Source: DATKCJ01 sp035513275
GTDB taxonomy: Bacteria > Verrucomicrobiota > Verrucomicrobiia > Opitutales > Opitutaceae
DNA length: 30,748 nucleotides
Assembly (NCBI GenBank): GCA_035513275.1
Contig: DATKCJ010000310.1
Coordinates: 1-30,748, forward strand
Reading direction: 5' to 3'
A program made the position numbers and the translations under genes. Position 1 is the first letter of the stretch; the number at the start of each line of letters is the position of its first letter. The notes under the pieces are model-generated. The model did no database searches, was not told where the DNA came from, and saw only the letters and a program-made list of their open reading frames with translations. Shown one piece after another: positions 8,711 to 15,249 of this stretch.

Positions 8711-10033
8711 TCAGGCCTTCGCTGCTTTTGTGTGCGTCACGGTAGCCTTGGCGACCAGAAAATCAAGGGTCTTGTCCAGAACGATGGCCTGCTGCATGGA
8801 GCGCACGGCGTTGCGATCCTTGCCGAGGTCCTTCGCGATCTTGTCGGGCTTCTGGCCCGAGCGATAGGCCTCCGTGCGGATGAAGCGGTCGACGTCGGAA
8901 TCGTTGACGCCGATTTTTTCCTTTGCCGCGATGCGAGCGAGGATGAGCTGGAGCTTCGCACGCGCGACGGCGGTTTTGCGGGCGCCTTCGAAGAGTTCGT
9001 TCTTGTGCGACTCGAAATCCTCCTGCTTCGCGCCGCGCCGCATGTTGTCGGCGATGAACTGGCGCAGGAGCGACTGCGTCTCCGATTCAACAAGGCTGTC
9101 GGGCACATTGAAGTTCACCTTGCCGGAGAGGATGTCGCCGACCTGGCGGCGCTGCGCGGCACGGTTTTCCATCACCTTGCGCGAGGTGAGGTTCTTGCGG
9201 ATCTCCTCCTTCAACTGGTCGACAGTCTCGACCTGGTGCGCCTTGAGAAACTCCTCGTTGAGCTCGGCAAGCACGCGCTCCCGCACCTCGAGCACCTCGA
9301 CCGCATAGATCGCCTCGCGTCCGGCGAGGAGCGTGATGTTGAAGCTCGGCGGGAACGCCACGCGCGCGTCCTTCTTGTCGCCCGCCTTCATGCCGGCGAG
9401 TTCCTTCGAGAGCCCGGGGATCAAGCCCTCGGTGCCCTCGACTTCCTCCCAGGTTTGCGGGGCCTTTCCATAGACCGGGCGGTCGGCGACGATCTCGGCG
9501 ATCGGCTGGTCGTCGGTCGTGCGACCCTCGTAGGAGAGCTTGACGTAGTCGCCCTTCTGCGCGGCGCGCTCGACAGTCTTGAACTCCGCGCGCTCGGTGC
9601 GCATGCCCTCGATGAATGCGTCCACCTCTGCATCCGCTGGTTCGGTCGGCGCGACCTCCGTGACGATGCCCGTGTAATCCGGAAGCTCGAACGCGGGGTT
9701 CACGTCGACCGTGAACGTGATCGCCGCTGACAACGCGGGCTCGATCGCGCCGTCCTGCACTTCCACGACGGTCAGCACATCGAGCTTGGACTTCTCGAGG
9801 CCGTCGCGGTAGGCGCGCCCGACGACCTTGTTCTTGAACTCCTCGCGGATCTCCTTCGCGTAGCGGCGCTCGATGATGTTGGCCGGCGCCTTGCCGGGCC
9901 GGAAGCCCGGGATGCGCGCGGCACCCGCGATTTCCTTGATGACGCTCTGGTATTCGGTGTCGACCTCGCCCTTGTCGAGCGTGACGACGAGCGACTTCCG
10001 CGTGTCTGAAATGTCTTTGAGTTCGATGTTCAC
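8711..10033 (-). CDS. tig: Trigger factor (ribosome-associated chaperone)
   Basis: A 440-residue chaperone with peptidyl-prolyl isomerase fold that binds at the ribosome exit tunnel. The N-terminal ribosome-binding domain carries GFRPGKAP. The FKBP-like domain occupies about residues 150-240 (KGDYVKLSYEGR through KDARVAFP), and the rest is the helical C-terminal domain. I place the start at GTG 10033 (VNIELKDISDTRKSL), because the family begins at this point and an AAGGGA ribosome-binding site sits 8 bases upstream. The open frame continues to 10111 without homology. It is the first gene of the tig-clpP-clpX operon. Confidence 0.95.
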   Translation of the reverse strand: MNIELKDISDTRKSLVVTLDKGEVDTEYQSVIKEIAGAARIPGFRPGKAPANIIERRYAKEIREEFKNKVVGRAYRDGLEKSKLDVLTVVEVQDGAIEPALSAAITFTVDVNPAFELPDYTGIVTEVAPTEPADAEVDAFIEGMRTERAEFKTVERAAQKGDYVKLSYEGRTTDDQPIAEIVADRPVYGKAPQTWEEVEGTEGLIPGLSKELAGMKAGDKKDARVAFPPSFNITLLAGREAIYAVEVLEVRERVLAELNEEFLKAHQVETVDQLKEEIRKNLTSRKVMENRAAQRRQVGDILSGKVNFNVPDSLVESETQSLLRQFIADNMRRGAKQEDFESHKNELFEGARKTAVARAKLQLILARIAAKEKIGVNDSDVDRFIRTEAYRSGQKPDKIAKDLGKDRNAVRSMQQAIVLDKTLDFLVAKATVTHTKAAKA

Positions 10034-10081
10034 AAGTGGTTTCCCTTGATTGCCCGGCGGGTTTCGCAGGCTGAACTTTCC

Positions 10082-10111
10082 ACCGTAGCGGTCGGCATTT
10101 TGCCCGGTCAA
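10082..10111 (-). promoter_or_regulatory. Candidate sigma-70-type promoter of the tig-clpP-clpX operon
   Basis: On the minus strand TTGACC (10111-10106) is followed after 18 bases by TACGGT (10087-10082). The -35 matches 5 of 6 consensus bases and the -10 only 3 of 6. Predicted start near 10075 gives a leader of about 40 bases before the GTG at 10033. Confidence 0.33.
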
Positions 10112-10127
10112 TCCTCATTTCCCTGCG

Positions 10128-10200
10128 GAAGTGAGAGTGAAAGTGAAAGTGAGAGGGAGTGGTGAGACGAGGGAGTGAGAGAGTAAGGGAGTGACGGAGT
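10128..10200. repeat. Degenerate purine-rich microsatellite (GTGARAGT-type units)
   Basis: The plus strand is almost purely G, A and T with a GTGA/GAGT period of about 6 bases, for example AGTGAAAGTGAAAGTGAG, drifting to GGAGTGAC at the end. C is nearly absent in a GC-rich genome. Confidence 0.7.
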
Positions 10201-10253
10201 GGCTAAGCAGCACAGGCATCTGGCCTGTGGTGGTTTCTTTGCGCCGAAGGTGC

Positions 10254-10339
10254 CTTGGAGTGCGGCAGTCCTCTGCCGCTTTGGGCGGTCGATCTGGATT
10301 CGCATCTCCCAAGGCGGCAGAGGACTGCCGCACTCCAAG
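10254..10339. repeat. 86-bp inverted repeat with 26-bp perfect arms
   Basis: The left arm at 10254-10279 starts CTTGGAGTGCGGCAGTCCTC. Its exact reverse complement is at 10314-10339. Allowing one mismatch, the arms extend inwards to about 10285 and 10308 (TTTGGG facing CCCAAG). The spacer is about 22 bp. It looks like a dispersed palindromic element; no transposase is present. Confidence 0.85.
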
Positions 10340-10426
10340 ACGCTGTCGCGAAAAAGCCATCCCTTCCCGTCCCGCCGTCACAATCGCGCCCTAGACAACC
10401 ACCGCCCATCCACACATCCTCGCGGC

Positions 10427-11161
10427 GTGTTGGCACTTGAGTCCGTCCTCGCGTTAAACGGCACCGCGCTCGTCCTCGACGCTTCCTGCGCGCGCGTGCA
10501 GGCGGGTCTCCTGGGCTCGGGTCGCGAGCCGGTGTGGATCGCTACCAACGACGAAGCGGGCGTCGGCCTTTTCCGCGCCGCATCGGCATTGCTCGGCGCT
10601 GCCTCGCTGAAACCTCAGGAAGTCGGCGCCTACATTCTTTGCGACGGTCCCGGCAGCCAGCTCGGAATCCGCACAGCAGCGATGGCGATCCGCACATGGC
10701 AGGCGCTGCGCGCCTCACCCGCACCAATCTACACCTATCGCAGTCTCCGGCTCGCGGCGCACGGACTCGTGGGTAGCCCGCGATCTCCGAGCGCGGGTTC
10801 TGAATCCAGTCGTGTTGCTCCTCCTTTTGCCGTTGTGTGCGATGCGCGTCGTGAATCGTGGCATGTCGTGCATGTTGTAGCCGGCAACGCGGTTGGCGTG
10901 GTCGAGCGCGTGGCAACCGAAGCGCTCACCGGGATCGACGTTCCTCTCTTTCAACCCGAAGGCTTCCGCTCGTGGAACGAGCCGCCGGTGCCACTGATCG
11001 CGTGCGACTACACTGTCGGTGCGCTTTTCGCTTCGCTCGCCACCACGGAAGTTCTCGAGCCCGCCGCAGACGCCGAGCCTTGGAATCCCGCGCCGCCCGA
11101 CTACAAGAAGTGGAGCGGCGATCGCCACCGCGCGCCCTCCTCTTCCGCCGAAGCACGATGA
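10427..11161 (+). CDS. tsaB: tRNA threonylcarbamoyladenosine biosynthesis protein TsaB-like
   Basis: A 244-residue ASKHA-fold protein similar to TsaB/YeaZ, the partner that activates TsaD for t6A37 formation in ANN-decoding tRNAs. Visible features are LVLDAS (15-20, the phosphate-1 type strand), CDGPGSQLGIRTAAMAI (72-88, equivalent to the GPGSFTGIR signature) and VVCDARRESWHV (136-147). GTG 10427 is the most upstream reasonable start; no Shine-Dalgarno site is clear, so it could be slightly wrong. It overlaps alr by 4 bases (ATGA). Residues about 115-130 (GSPRSPSAGSESSRV) look like an in-frame insertion from a REP-like repeat. Divergence from canonical TsaB is considerable, but the motifs agree. 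Confidence 0.8.
   Translation: MLALESVLALNGTALVLDASCARVQAGLLGSGREPVWIATNDEAGVGLFRAASALLGAASLKPQEVGAYILCDGPGSQLGIRTAAMAIRTWQALRASPAPIYTYRSLRLAAHGLVGSPRSPSAGSESSRVAPPFAVVCDARRESWHVVHVVAGNAVGVVERVATEALTGIDVPLFQPEGFRSWNEPPVPLIACDYTVGALFASLATTEVLEPAADAEPWNPAPPDYKKWSGDRHRAPSSSAEAR
10773..10799 (+). repeat. REP-like palindrome inside tsaB
   Basis: GTAG is followed by CCCGCG, an 8-9 base centre, and CGCGGG, the GTAG-headed format seen in the intergenic repeats. It encodes part of the low-complexity segment near residues 116-124 of the TsaB-like protein and keeps the frame. Confidence 0.5.
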
Positions 11162-12309
11162 GCCCCGCGTCCAAGAGTCTTCCGCTTCGTTGCTGGGCTG
11201 AGATCGATCTCGCCGCGCTTGAGCGCAATGTGCGGCAGATCCGCGCGGCACTTCCGAAGCGTCTGAAGTATGTCGCCGTCGTGAAGGCCGACGCCTACGG
11301 CCACGGCCTGCCGCAGACCGCCTCGCGCCTCATGCACGCGGGAGCGGACTTGTTCGCCGTGGCAAATCTTTCCGAGGCCGCGGCGATCCGCGAACTCGGC
11401 CCCGGCTGGCCCGTCCTCGTGCTCAGCACGATCCTGCCGGACGAGGCGCGCCATGTCGCCGACGCCGATGTGATCGTCACAGTGTCGTCGGTCGAGGAAG
11501 TCGCGCGCTTCGACGAGGTCGGCCGCACCGCACGCCGCGCGATCCCGGTGCACTTGAAAATCGACACCGGCATGGGCCGGCTCGGCGTCTGGCATGAGCG
11601 CGCGCTGGAGGTTCACCAAGCGATCCGCGCGGCGAAGAACGTGCGGCTCGACGGAGTATTCACGCATTTCTCGAGCGCCGATTCCGACTCGGCCTACACG
11701 AAGCTGCAGAGGAAGCTCTTCACCGACACGCTCAAGAAACTTCCGGGAGTCAATACGCGCCGGCTCATGATCCACGCGGACAACAGCGCCGGACTCGACT
11801 CACTCAAGCGAAACAGTCCGTTCAACGCCGTCCGCGTCGGCCTGCTGCAGTTCGGCGTGCTGCCCGGCCCAGAGTCGATGCTCGGCCGCGTGCGTGCAGA
11901 GCCGGTTCTCAGTTTCCATACGCGTGTCGGACTCGTGAAGTCGCTGCCGCGCGGCGTCGCCGTGAGCTACAACCGCACGCAAATCCTGAAGCGCGACTCG
12001 ATCGTCGCTGTGCTCACGGCCGGGTACGGCGACGGCATACCGCTCGCGTGCAGCCGGCGCGCGGAGGTGTTGATTCGCGGAAAGCGCTGCCCCGTGCTCG
12101 GGCGCGTGACGATGGACCAGACCGTTGTCGACGTGACCGACGTGCCCGGAGTCGCGAGCGGCGATCAGGCGATCCTCGTCGGCAAACAGGACAGCGAGGA
12201 GATCACGCTTTTCGAGTTCGCCGCGAAGGCCGACTCGATCCCCTACGAAATCCTCTGCTCCGTGACGAAGCGCGTGCCGCGCGTCTATCGGACGCCGCTG
12301 GGAATCTAG
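11158..12309 (+). CDS. alr: Alanine racemase
   Basis: A 383-residue PLP-dependent enzyme that interconverts L- and D-alanine for peptidoglycan synthesis. The PLP lysine is K43 in VVKADAYGHG, and the second catalytic base is Y290 in AGYGDGIP. Other signatures are HLKIDTGMGRLG (132-143), FTHFSSAD (168-175), VRVGLLQFG and VTMDQTVVDVT. The start at ATG 11158 is fixed by overlap with the tsaB stop (ATGA) and by the family N-terminus RCWAEIDLAALERN. Length is slightly above the usual 360-375. Coupling of tsaB and alr is a known but not universal neighbourhood. Confidence 0.96.
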   Translation: MSPASKSLPLRCWAEIDLAALERNVRQIRAALPKRLKYVAVVKADAYGHGLPQTASRLMHAGADLFAVANLSEAAAIRELGPGWPVLVLSTILPDEARHVADADVIVTVSSVEEVARFDEVGRTARRAIPVHLKIDTGMGRLGVWHERALEVHQAIRAAKNVRLDGVFTHFSSADSDSAYTKLQRKLFTDTLKKLPGVNTRRLMIHADNSAGLDSLKRNSPFNAVRVGLLQFGVLPGPESMLGRVRAEPVLSFHTRVGLVKSLPRGVAVSYNRTQILKRDSIVAVLTAGYGDGIPLACSRRAEVLIRGKRCPVLGRVTMDQTVVDVTDVPGVASGDQAILVGKQDSEEITLFEFAAKADSIPYEILCSVTKRVPRVYRTPLGI

Positions 12310-12371
12310 CCTTCACCATGCACTCGAAATCACCGCTCGCGGCACCAAATTTGATTTGTTTGGTGCCTGAT

Positions 12372-12429
12372 GTAGGAGCCCGCTTGCGGGCGATTCCGGG
12401 CACAAGATCGCCCTCAAGCGGGCTCCTAC
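12372..12429. repeat. Inverted pair of GTAG-headed REP elements between alr and radC
   Basis: The left copy starts GTAGGAGCCCGCTTGCGGGC. The right copy is its inverted near-match, ending GCGGGCTCCTAC at 12429. The pair can fold into one long hairpin. Its left half is nearly identical to the element at 4370. Confidence 0.8.
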
Positions 12430-12442
12430 AACTGAACGCCTC

Positions 12443-13165
12443 ATGAGCGAAGACGCGCCCAATGCGAAACGGACCGTGAAGGAACTCGCCGTCAGCGAGC
12501 GTCCACAGGAGAAAATGCAGAAAGACGGCGTGCGCGCGCTCGGCGACTCCGAGCTGCTCGCGATGATCCTGCGCAGCGGCACGAAGGGGATGAACGTGCT
12601 CGAGGTTTCCCGCGAGCTTCTCAACCGCGCCGGCTCGCTCTCGGCGCTCATCAGCTGGACCGTGCCGGACTTCCGCCGCGTGAAAGGCATCGGCAAAGTG
12701 CGCGCGATGCAGCTCGTCGTGGCGTTCGACGTCGCGCGCCGCATCCGCGAAGCCGCAAGCGAGGCAGGCGGACTGTTCAAGGAAGCGTCCGCCGTCTTCG
12801 CTCACATGGCGCCGCGGCTCGACAGTCTCGAGGTCGAGCAATTCTGGGTGCTCTGCCTGAATCGAAAGAACAGGCTCATCAAGGCGCTGCCTGTGACATC
12901 CGGCACTGCAACGAGCAGCCTAGTGCATCCGCGCGAAGTTTTTCGCGAAGCGATCCGGGAATCCGCAGCCGCGGTGATCTGCGTGCACAACCATCCCAGC
13001 GGCGACCCTGCGCCGAGCACCGCGGACATACAAGTGACGCGCCAGCTCCGCGAAGCCGCGCGCGCGGTGGACGTGGAGTTGCACGACCACGTGATCGTCG
13101 GCCGCGTCGCCACCGATCCCGCCGGCCGCGGCTGGTTCAGCTTCCGCTCGGCAGGGATGTTGTGA
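12443..13165 (+). CDS. radC: RadC family JAB/MPN-domain protein
   Basis: A 240-residue protein of normal RadC length. The N-terminal part (about residues 12-105) is a helix-hairpin-helix-like domain with VKGIGKVRAMQL. The C-terminal MPN/JAMM metal-binding domain has H182 and H184 in VHNHPSGDPAPS and D195 (STADIQVT), the HxHPSGDPxPSxxD signature. The historical DNA-repair role of RadC is doubtful, and biochemical function is not established for the family. The start is ATG 12443, just after the REP pair. It is on the same strand as tsaB-alr but separated by 133 bp of repeat, so co-transcription is uncertain. Confidence 0.93.
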   Translation: MSEDAPNAKRTVKELAVSERPQEKMQKDGVRALGDSELLAMILRSGTKGMNVLEVSRELLNRAGSLSALISWTVPDFRRVKGIGKVRAMQLVVAFDVARRIREAASEAGGLFKEASAVFAHMAPRLDSLEVEQFWVLCLNRKNRLIKALPVTSGTATSSLVHPREVFREAIRESAAAVICVHNHPSGDPAPSTADIQVTRQLREAARAVDVELHDHVIVGRVATDPAGRGWFSFRSAGML

Positions 13166-13302
13166 TGCGGCCTGAAGTTGTGCAGCGAGCAGGCAGCCTA
13201 CACTGCAACCAGGATCTGCGGACCGTAAGTGGTGCGCTCGACTCACATTGCGCGCACTCACCCGTTTTCGGGCCTCTCACTCTGGCGAATTCGCCAATTA
13301 CC

Positions 13303-13325
13303 AATGTCACCTATTAGGTGACATT
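13303..13325. repeat. Perfect 23-bp palindrome, site 1
   Basis: AATGTCACCTA and TAGGTGACATT are exact inverted copies about a single central T. The arms recur at 13370-13390, so this is either a dimeric operator or the terminus of a small mobile element. Confidence 0.8.
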
Positions 13326-13369
13326 AGTGAATCGAGGCCTCCACCGTCGTTCCGGATGAGTCCGGAGAG

Positions 13370-13390
13370 ATGTCACCTAATGGGTGACAT
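13370..13390. repeat. 21-bp palindrome, site 2 (one mismatch)
   Basis: ATGTCACCTA and TGGGTGACAT are inverted copies with one mismatch. The centre is 66 bp from that of the palindrome at 13303-13325. TCCGGA-TGAG-TCCGGA (13351-13366) lies between the two sites. Confidence 0.75.
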
Positions 13391-13550
13391 TTCGAATTGA
13401 ACATTGCGTCGAGAGCAGCGGCTTGCGGTGGCGCCCACGACGCAGTGCGTCACGACGCCATCTCGTAGGCTTCAACAATCGCCACGACGGCCGCGACCGG
13501 TGCCGTGAGGGTGTGGCGCGCGCAAAGGGCGGCCCCCTCCAAGAAACCTC

Positions 13551-13580
13551 TTGGCAAACCGGGGATCGTCAGCCTAATAC
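13551..13580 (+). promoter_or_regulatory. Candidate promoter of tRNA-Tyr
   Basis: TTGGCA (13551-13556) and TAATAC (13575-13580) are separated by 18 bases, and the tRNA begins 15 bases after the -10-like box. The -35 matches 5 of 6 consensus bases; the -10 is weak. Confidence 0.35.
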
Positions 13581-13595
13581 GTCACCTCTTGGGCC

Positions 13596-13682
13596 GGTGG
13601 GTTATCCAAGTGGCTAAAGGATGTTGACTGTAAATCAATCGGGCTCCGCCCTTCGATGGTTCGAATCCATCACCCACCACCA
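13596..13682 (+). tRNA. tRNA-Tyr (anticodon GTA)
   Basis: Acceptor arm GGTGGGT (13596-13602) pairs with ACCCACC (13672-13678), followed by discriminator A and an encoded CCA (13680-13682). The anticodon loop CTGTAAA sits on the GTTGA/TCAAT stem, and GTA reads tyrosine codons. The long variable arm (GGGC-TCC-GCCC) fits a class II bacterial tRNA-Tyr. The T arm is GATGG-TTCGAAT-CCATC. It is 87 nt including CCA. Confidence 0.95.
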
Positions 13683-13779
13683 GCCTTCGCCTGAGCGGAG
13701 CGAAGAGCGCAGGCTGCCGCGCCGTAGTCCTGCTTCAGCGGGACGAAGGCGGGCTGGCTAACGAGGCTACGGCTCGGCA
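13683..13779. repeat. 97-bp direct repeat, copy 1
   Basis: It starts immediately after the tRNA CCA end with GCCTTCGCCTGAGCGGAGCG. A copy with one difference is found at 13882-13978. The unit itself holds nested small inverted repeats around GCTTCAGCGGGACGAAGGCG. Confidence 0.88.
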
Positions 13780-14197
13780 AGCCATCCTACGCCGTAACGA
13801 AGTGGAGGCGAAGAATGCCCTCCGTAGCTTCAGCGAAGGAGGGCTTTCGAATCCAAGTCCAGGCTTCGGATGGCACGGCCTGCCTTCGCCTGAGCGGAGC
13901 GAAGAGCGCAGGCTGCCTCGCCGTAGTCCTGCTTCAGCGGGACGAAGGCGGGCTGGCTAACGAGGCTACGGCTCGGCACAGCCAGTCTTCGCTGCGCAAA
14001 ACCTGAAGCCGGCGGCAGCCCCGCGACGGGCTCGGGGTCTCTCGAGAAGCCGCAGCCGCGATGCAAACAGGATTTGCTGCGCCGACTTGTCCCGCTGACG
14101 CCCCGCAAACGCATCCCCGCGCTTGCAACGCCCGCCCTGCGAAGTTTGCCGTCCTCTCGCGTCCGTCTCATTCGTTTTCTCGTGGAAACATACCCCT
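13780..14197. other. Repeat-rich non-coding region, no gene seen
   Basis: Between the copies of the 97-bp repeat lies a 102-bp spacer with the hairpin CCCTCCGTAGCTTCAGCGAA followed by GGAGGG (about 13820-13845). After the second copy, 13979-14197 shows no ORF with coding character and ends at the start of the SRPBCC-VOC gene. Confidence 0.5.
13882..13978. repeat. 97-bp direct repeat, copy 2
   Basis: Identical to the copy at 13683-13779 except for one base (CCGCGCCG versus CCTCGCCG). The start-to-start distance is 199 bp, so a 199-bp unit may have been duplicated or inserted here. Confidence 0.88.
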
Positions 14198-15091
14198 ATG
14201 AAAACCATCCTGCTCCCGGCACTTCTCCTGACCACCGCACTCCCAGCCATGACCGCCGAACCGACCCCGCTCACTGACGCCACGATCGTCCGCGCTGCGA
14301 ATGTCGCAGCGGACCGAGACGCCACTTGGGCCGCATGGACGCGCGCCGACGAACTGAAGAAATGGTTCGGGCGCGATGCACTCGTTGATCCCACACTCGG
14401 TGGTCCCTACGAAATCTATTTCCTGATCGACGAGCCATTCGGCCAGCGCGGCGGCGAGGGCAACAAGGTACAGGCCGTCCTGCCCGGCCGCATGCTGGCG
14501 TTCACGTGGAACGCGCCGCCTTCGTTCGGCCCGCTGCGCGACGTGCGCACGCATGTCGTCCTCGAGTTCGCCGACCATCACAGCGGCGGCACGACCGTGA
14601 CTCTCACTCACTACGGCTGGCCAGCTGGTGACGACTGGGCAAAGGTGCGCGAGTATTTCGAAGGCGCGTGGACACGCGTGATGGCGAAGCTCGAGAAGCA
14701 TCTCGGCGTCGCGACCGGCGCAAACCCAGCCAACGACCGCAAGATCGACTATGTAGAGTTCGTTGTGCCCGACATCGCCAAGGCAAAGGCCTTCTACTCG
14801 GCTGTGTTCGGATGGCGGTTCACCGATTATGGCCCTGACTACTGCGACTTCAGGGACGGCCGGATCACTGGCGGCTTCGCGAAGGGCGAATTGCCCGCCG
14901 CACGGGGTGCCTTGGTGGTCACCTACGCTTCAGACCTCGAGGCGACCGAGGAGAGGATCACCGGCGCGGGCGGCGCAGTCATCTCCCGGCACGACTTTCC
15001 GGGCGGTCGGCGACTTCACTTCAAGGACACCAACGGTCTCGAACTCGCGGCGTGGACCGACCGTAAATCCGACGGCTCGAGGATTGAGTGA
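14198..15091 (+). CDS. Secreted two-domain protein: SRPBCC (AHSA1-like) fused to VOC/glyoxalase domain
   Basis: A 297-residue protein. A signal peptide (MKTILLPALLLTTALPAMTA) occupies residues 1-20, which fixes the start at ATG 14198. Residues about 28-170 form an SRPBCC/AHSA1 domain: the pattern VAADRDATWAAWTRADELKKW, read without its first residue, then GGPYEIYF, TWNAPPSF and THYGWPAGDDWAKVREYF is typical of activator-of-Hsp90-like START-fold proteins. Residues 183-288 form a VOC (glyoxalase/bleomycin-resistance) module with IDYVEFVVPDIAKAKAFYSA and LHFKDTNGLELAAW; E187 and E282 could be metal ligands. Both domains are commonly single cytoplasmic proteins next to ECF42/DGPF genes, as here (convergent with the sigma gene). 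Fusion plus export is unusual. The ligand is unknown. Confidence 0.85.
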   Translation: MKTILLPALLLTTALPAMTAEPTPLTDATIVRAANVAADRDATWAAWTRADELKKWFGRDALVDPTLGGPYEIYFLIDEPFGQRGGEGNKVQAVLPGRMLAFTWNAPPSFGPLRDVRTHVVLEFADHHSGGTTVTLTHYGWPAGDDWAKVREYFEGAWTRVMAKLEKHLGVATGANPANDRKIDYVEFVVPDIAKAKAFYSAVFGWRFTDYGPDYCDFRDGRITGGFAKGELPAARGALVVTYASDLEATEERITGAGGAVISRHDFPGGRRLHFKDTNGLELAAWTDRKSDGSRIE

Positions 15092-15106
15092 TTCCGGCTG
15101 CTTGAG

Positions 15107-15238
15107 GTAGCGCGCGGCTCTCCAGCTCTGAGCCTGTCGAACGGGTGAGGAGCGCGACGTGGCGCGTGCCTTTGACCCGCGTCAGCAGGTCAGAGACCTG
15201 CCCGGGCTTGACGCTCCTCTCGGCGAGAGGAGCGCTAC
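15107..15238. repeat. Composite GTAG...CTAC repeat block between converging genes
   Basis: It starts GTAGCGCGCGG and ends GAGGAGCGCTAC. Inside are nested inverted segments, including CAGGTCAGAGACCTG (15186-15200) and CTCCTCTCGGCGAGAGGAG (about 15214-15232). Related CAGGTCTCGGACCTG and GACGCGGGTC segments occur at 18798-18846. It lies between the stops of the SRPBCC-VOC gene and the ECF42 gene. Confidence 0.65.
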
Positions 15239-15249
15239 CTTTCGAACCG

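Larger units (their letters stand above)
10112..10426. other. Divergent intergenic region filled by repeats
   Basis: The gap between tig and tsaB has no supportable gene. About 10128-10200 is a purine-rich low-complexity run of GTGAGAGTGAAAGTGAAAGT-like units, and 10254-10339 is a large inverted repeat. ORFs across it are products of these repeats. Confidence 0.6.
13166..13595. other. 430-bp non-coding region upstream of tRNA-Tyr
   Basis: No ORF with coding character is visible. The stretch holds the perfect 12-bp palindrome GGCGAATTCGCC (13284-13295), two related operator-like palindromes (13303-13325 and 13370-13390) and a candidate tRNA promoter near 13551-13580. Confidence 0.6.

Noticed and set aside
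13840..13880. Second tRNA (TTCGAATCC resembles a T-loop)
   Set aside because: No matching acceptor, D or anticodon arms can be folded around it.
13683..13978. CRISPR array
   Set aside because: Only two copies of a 97-bp unit, far longer than CRISPR repeats, with one spacer-like interval and no cas genes.
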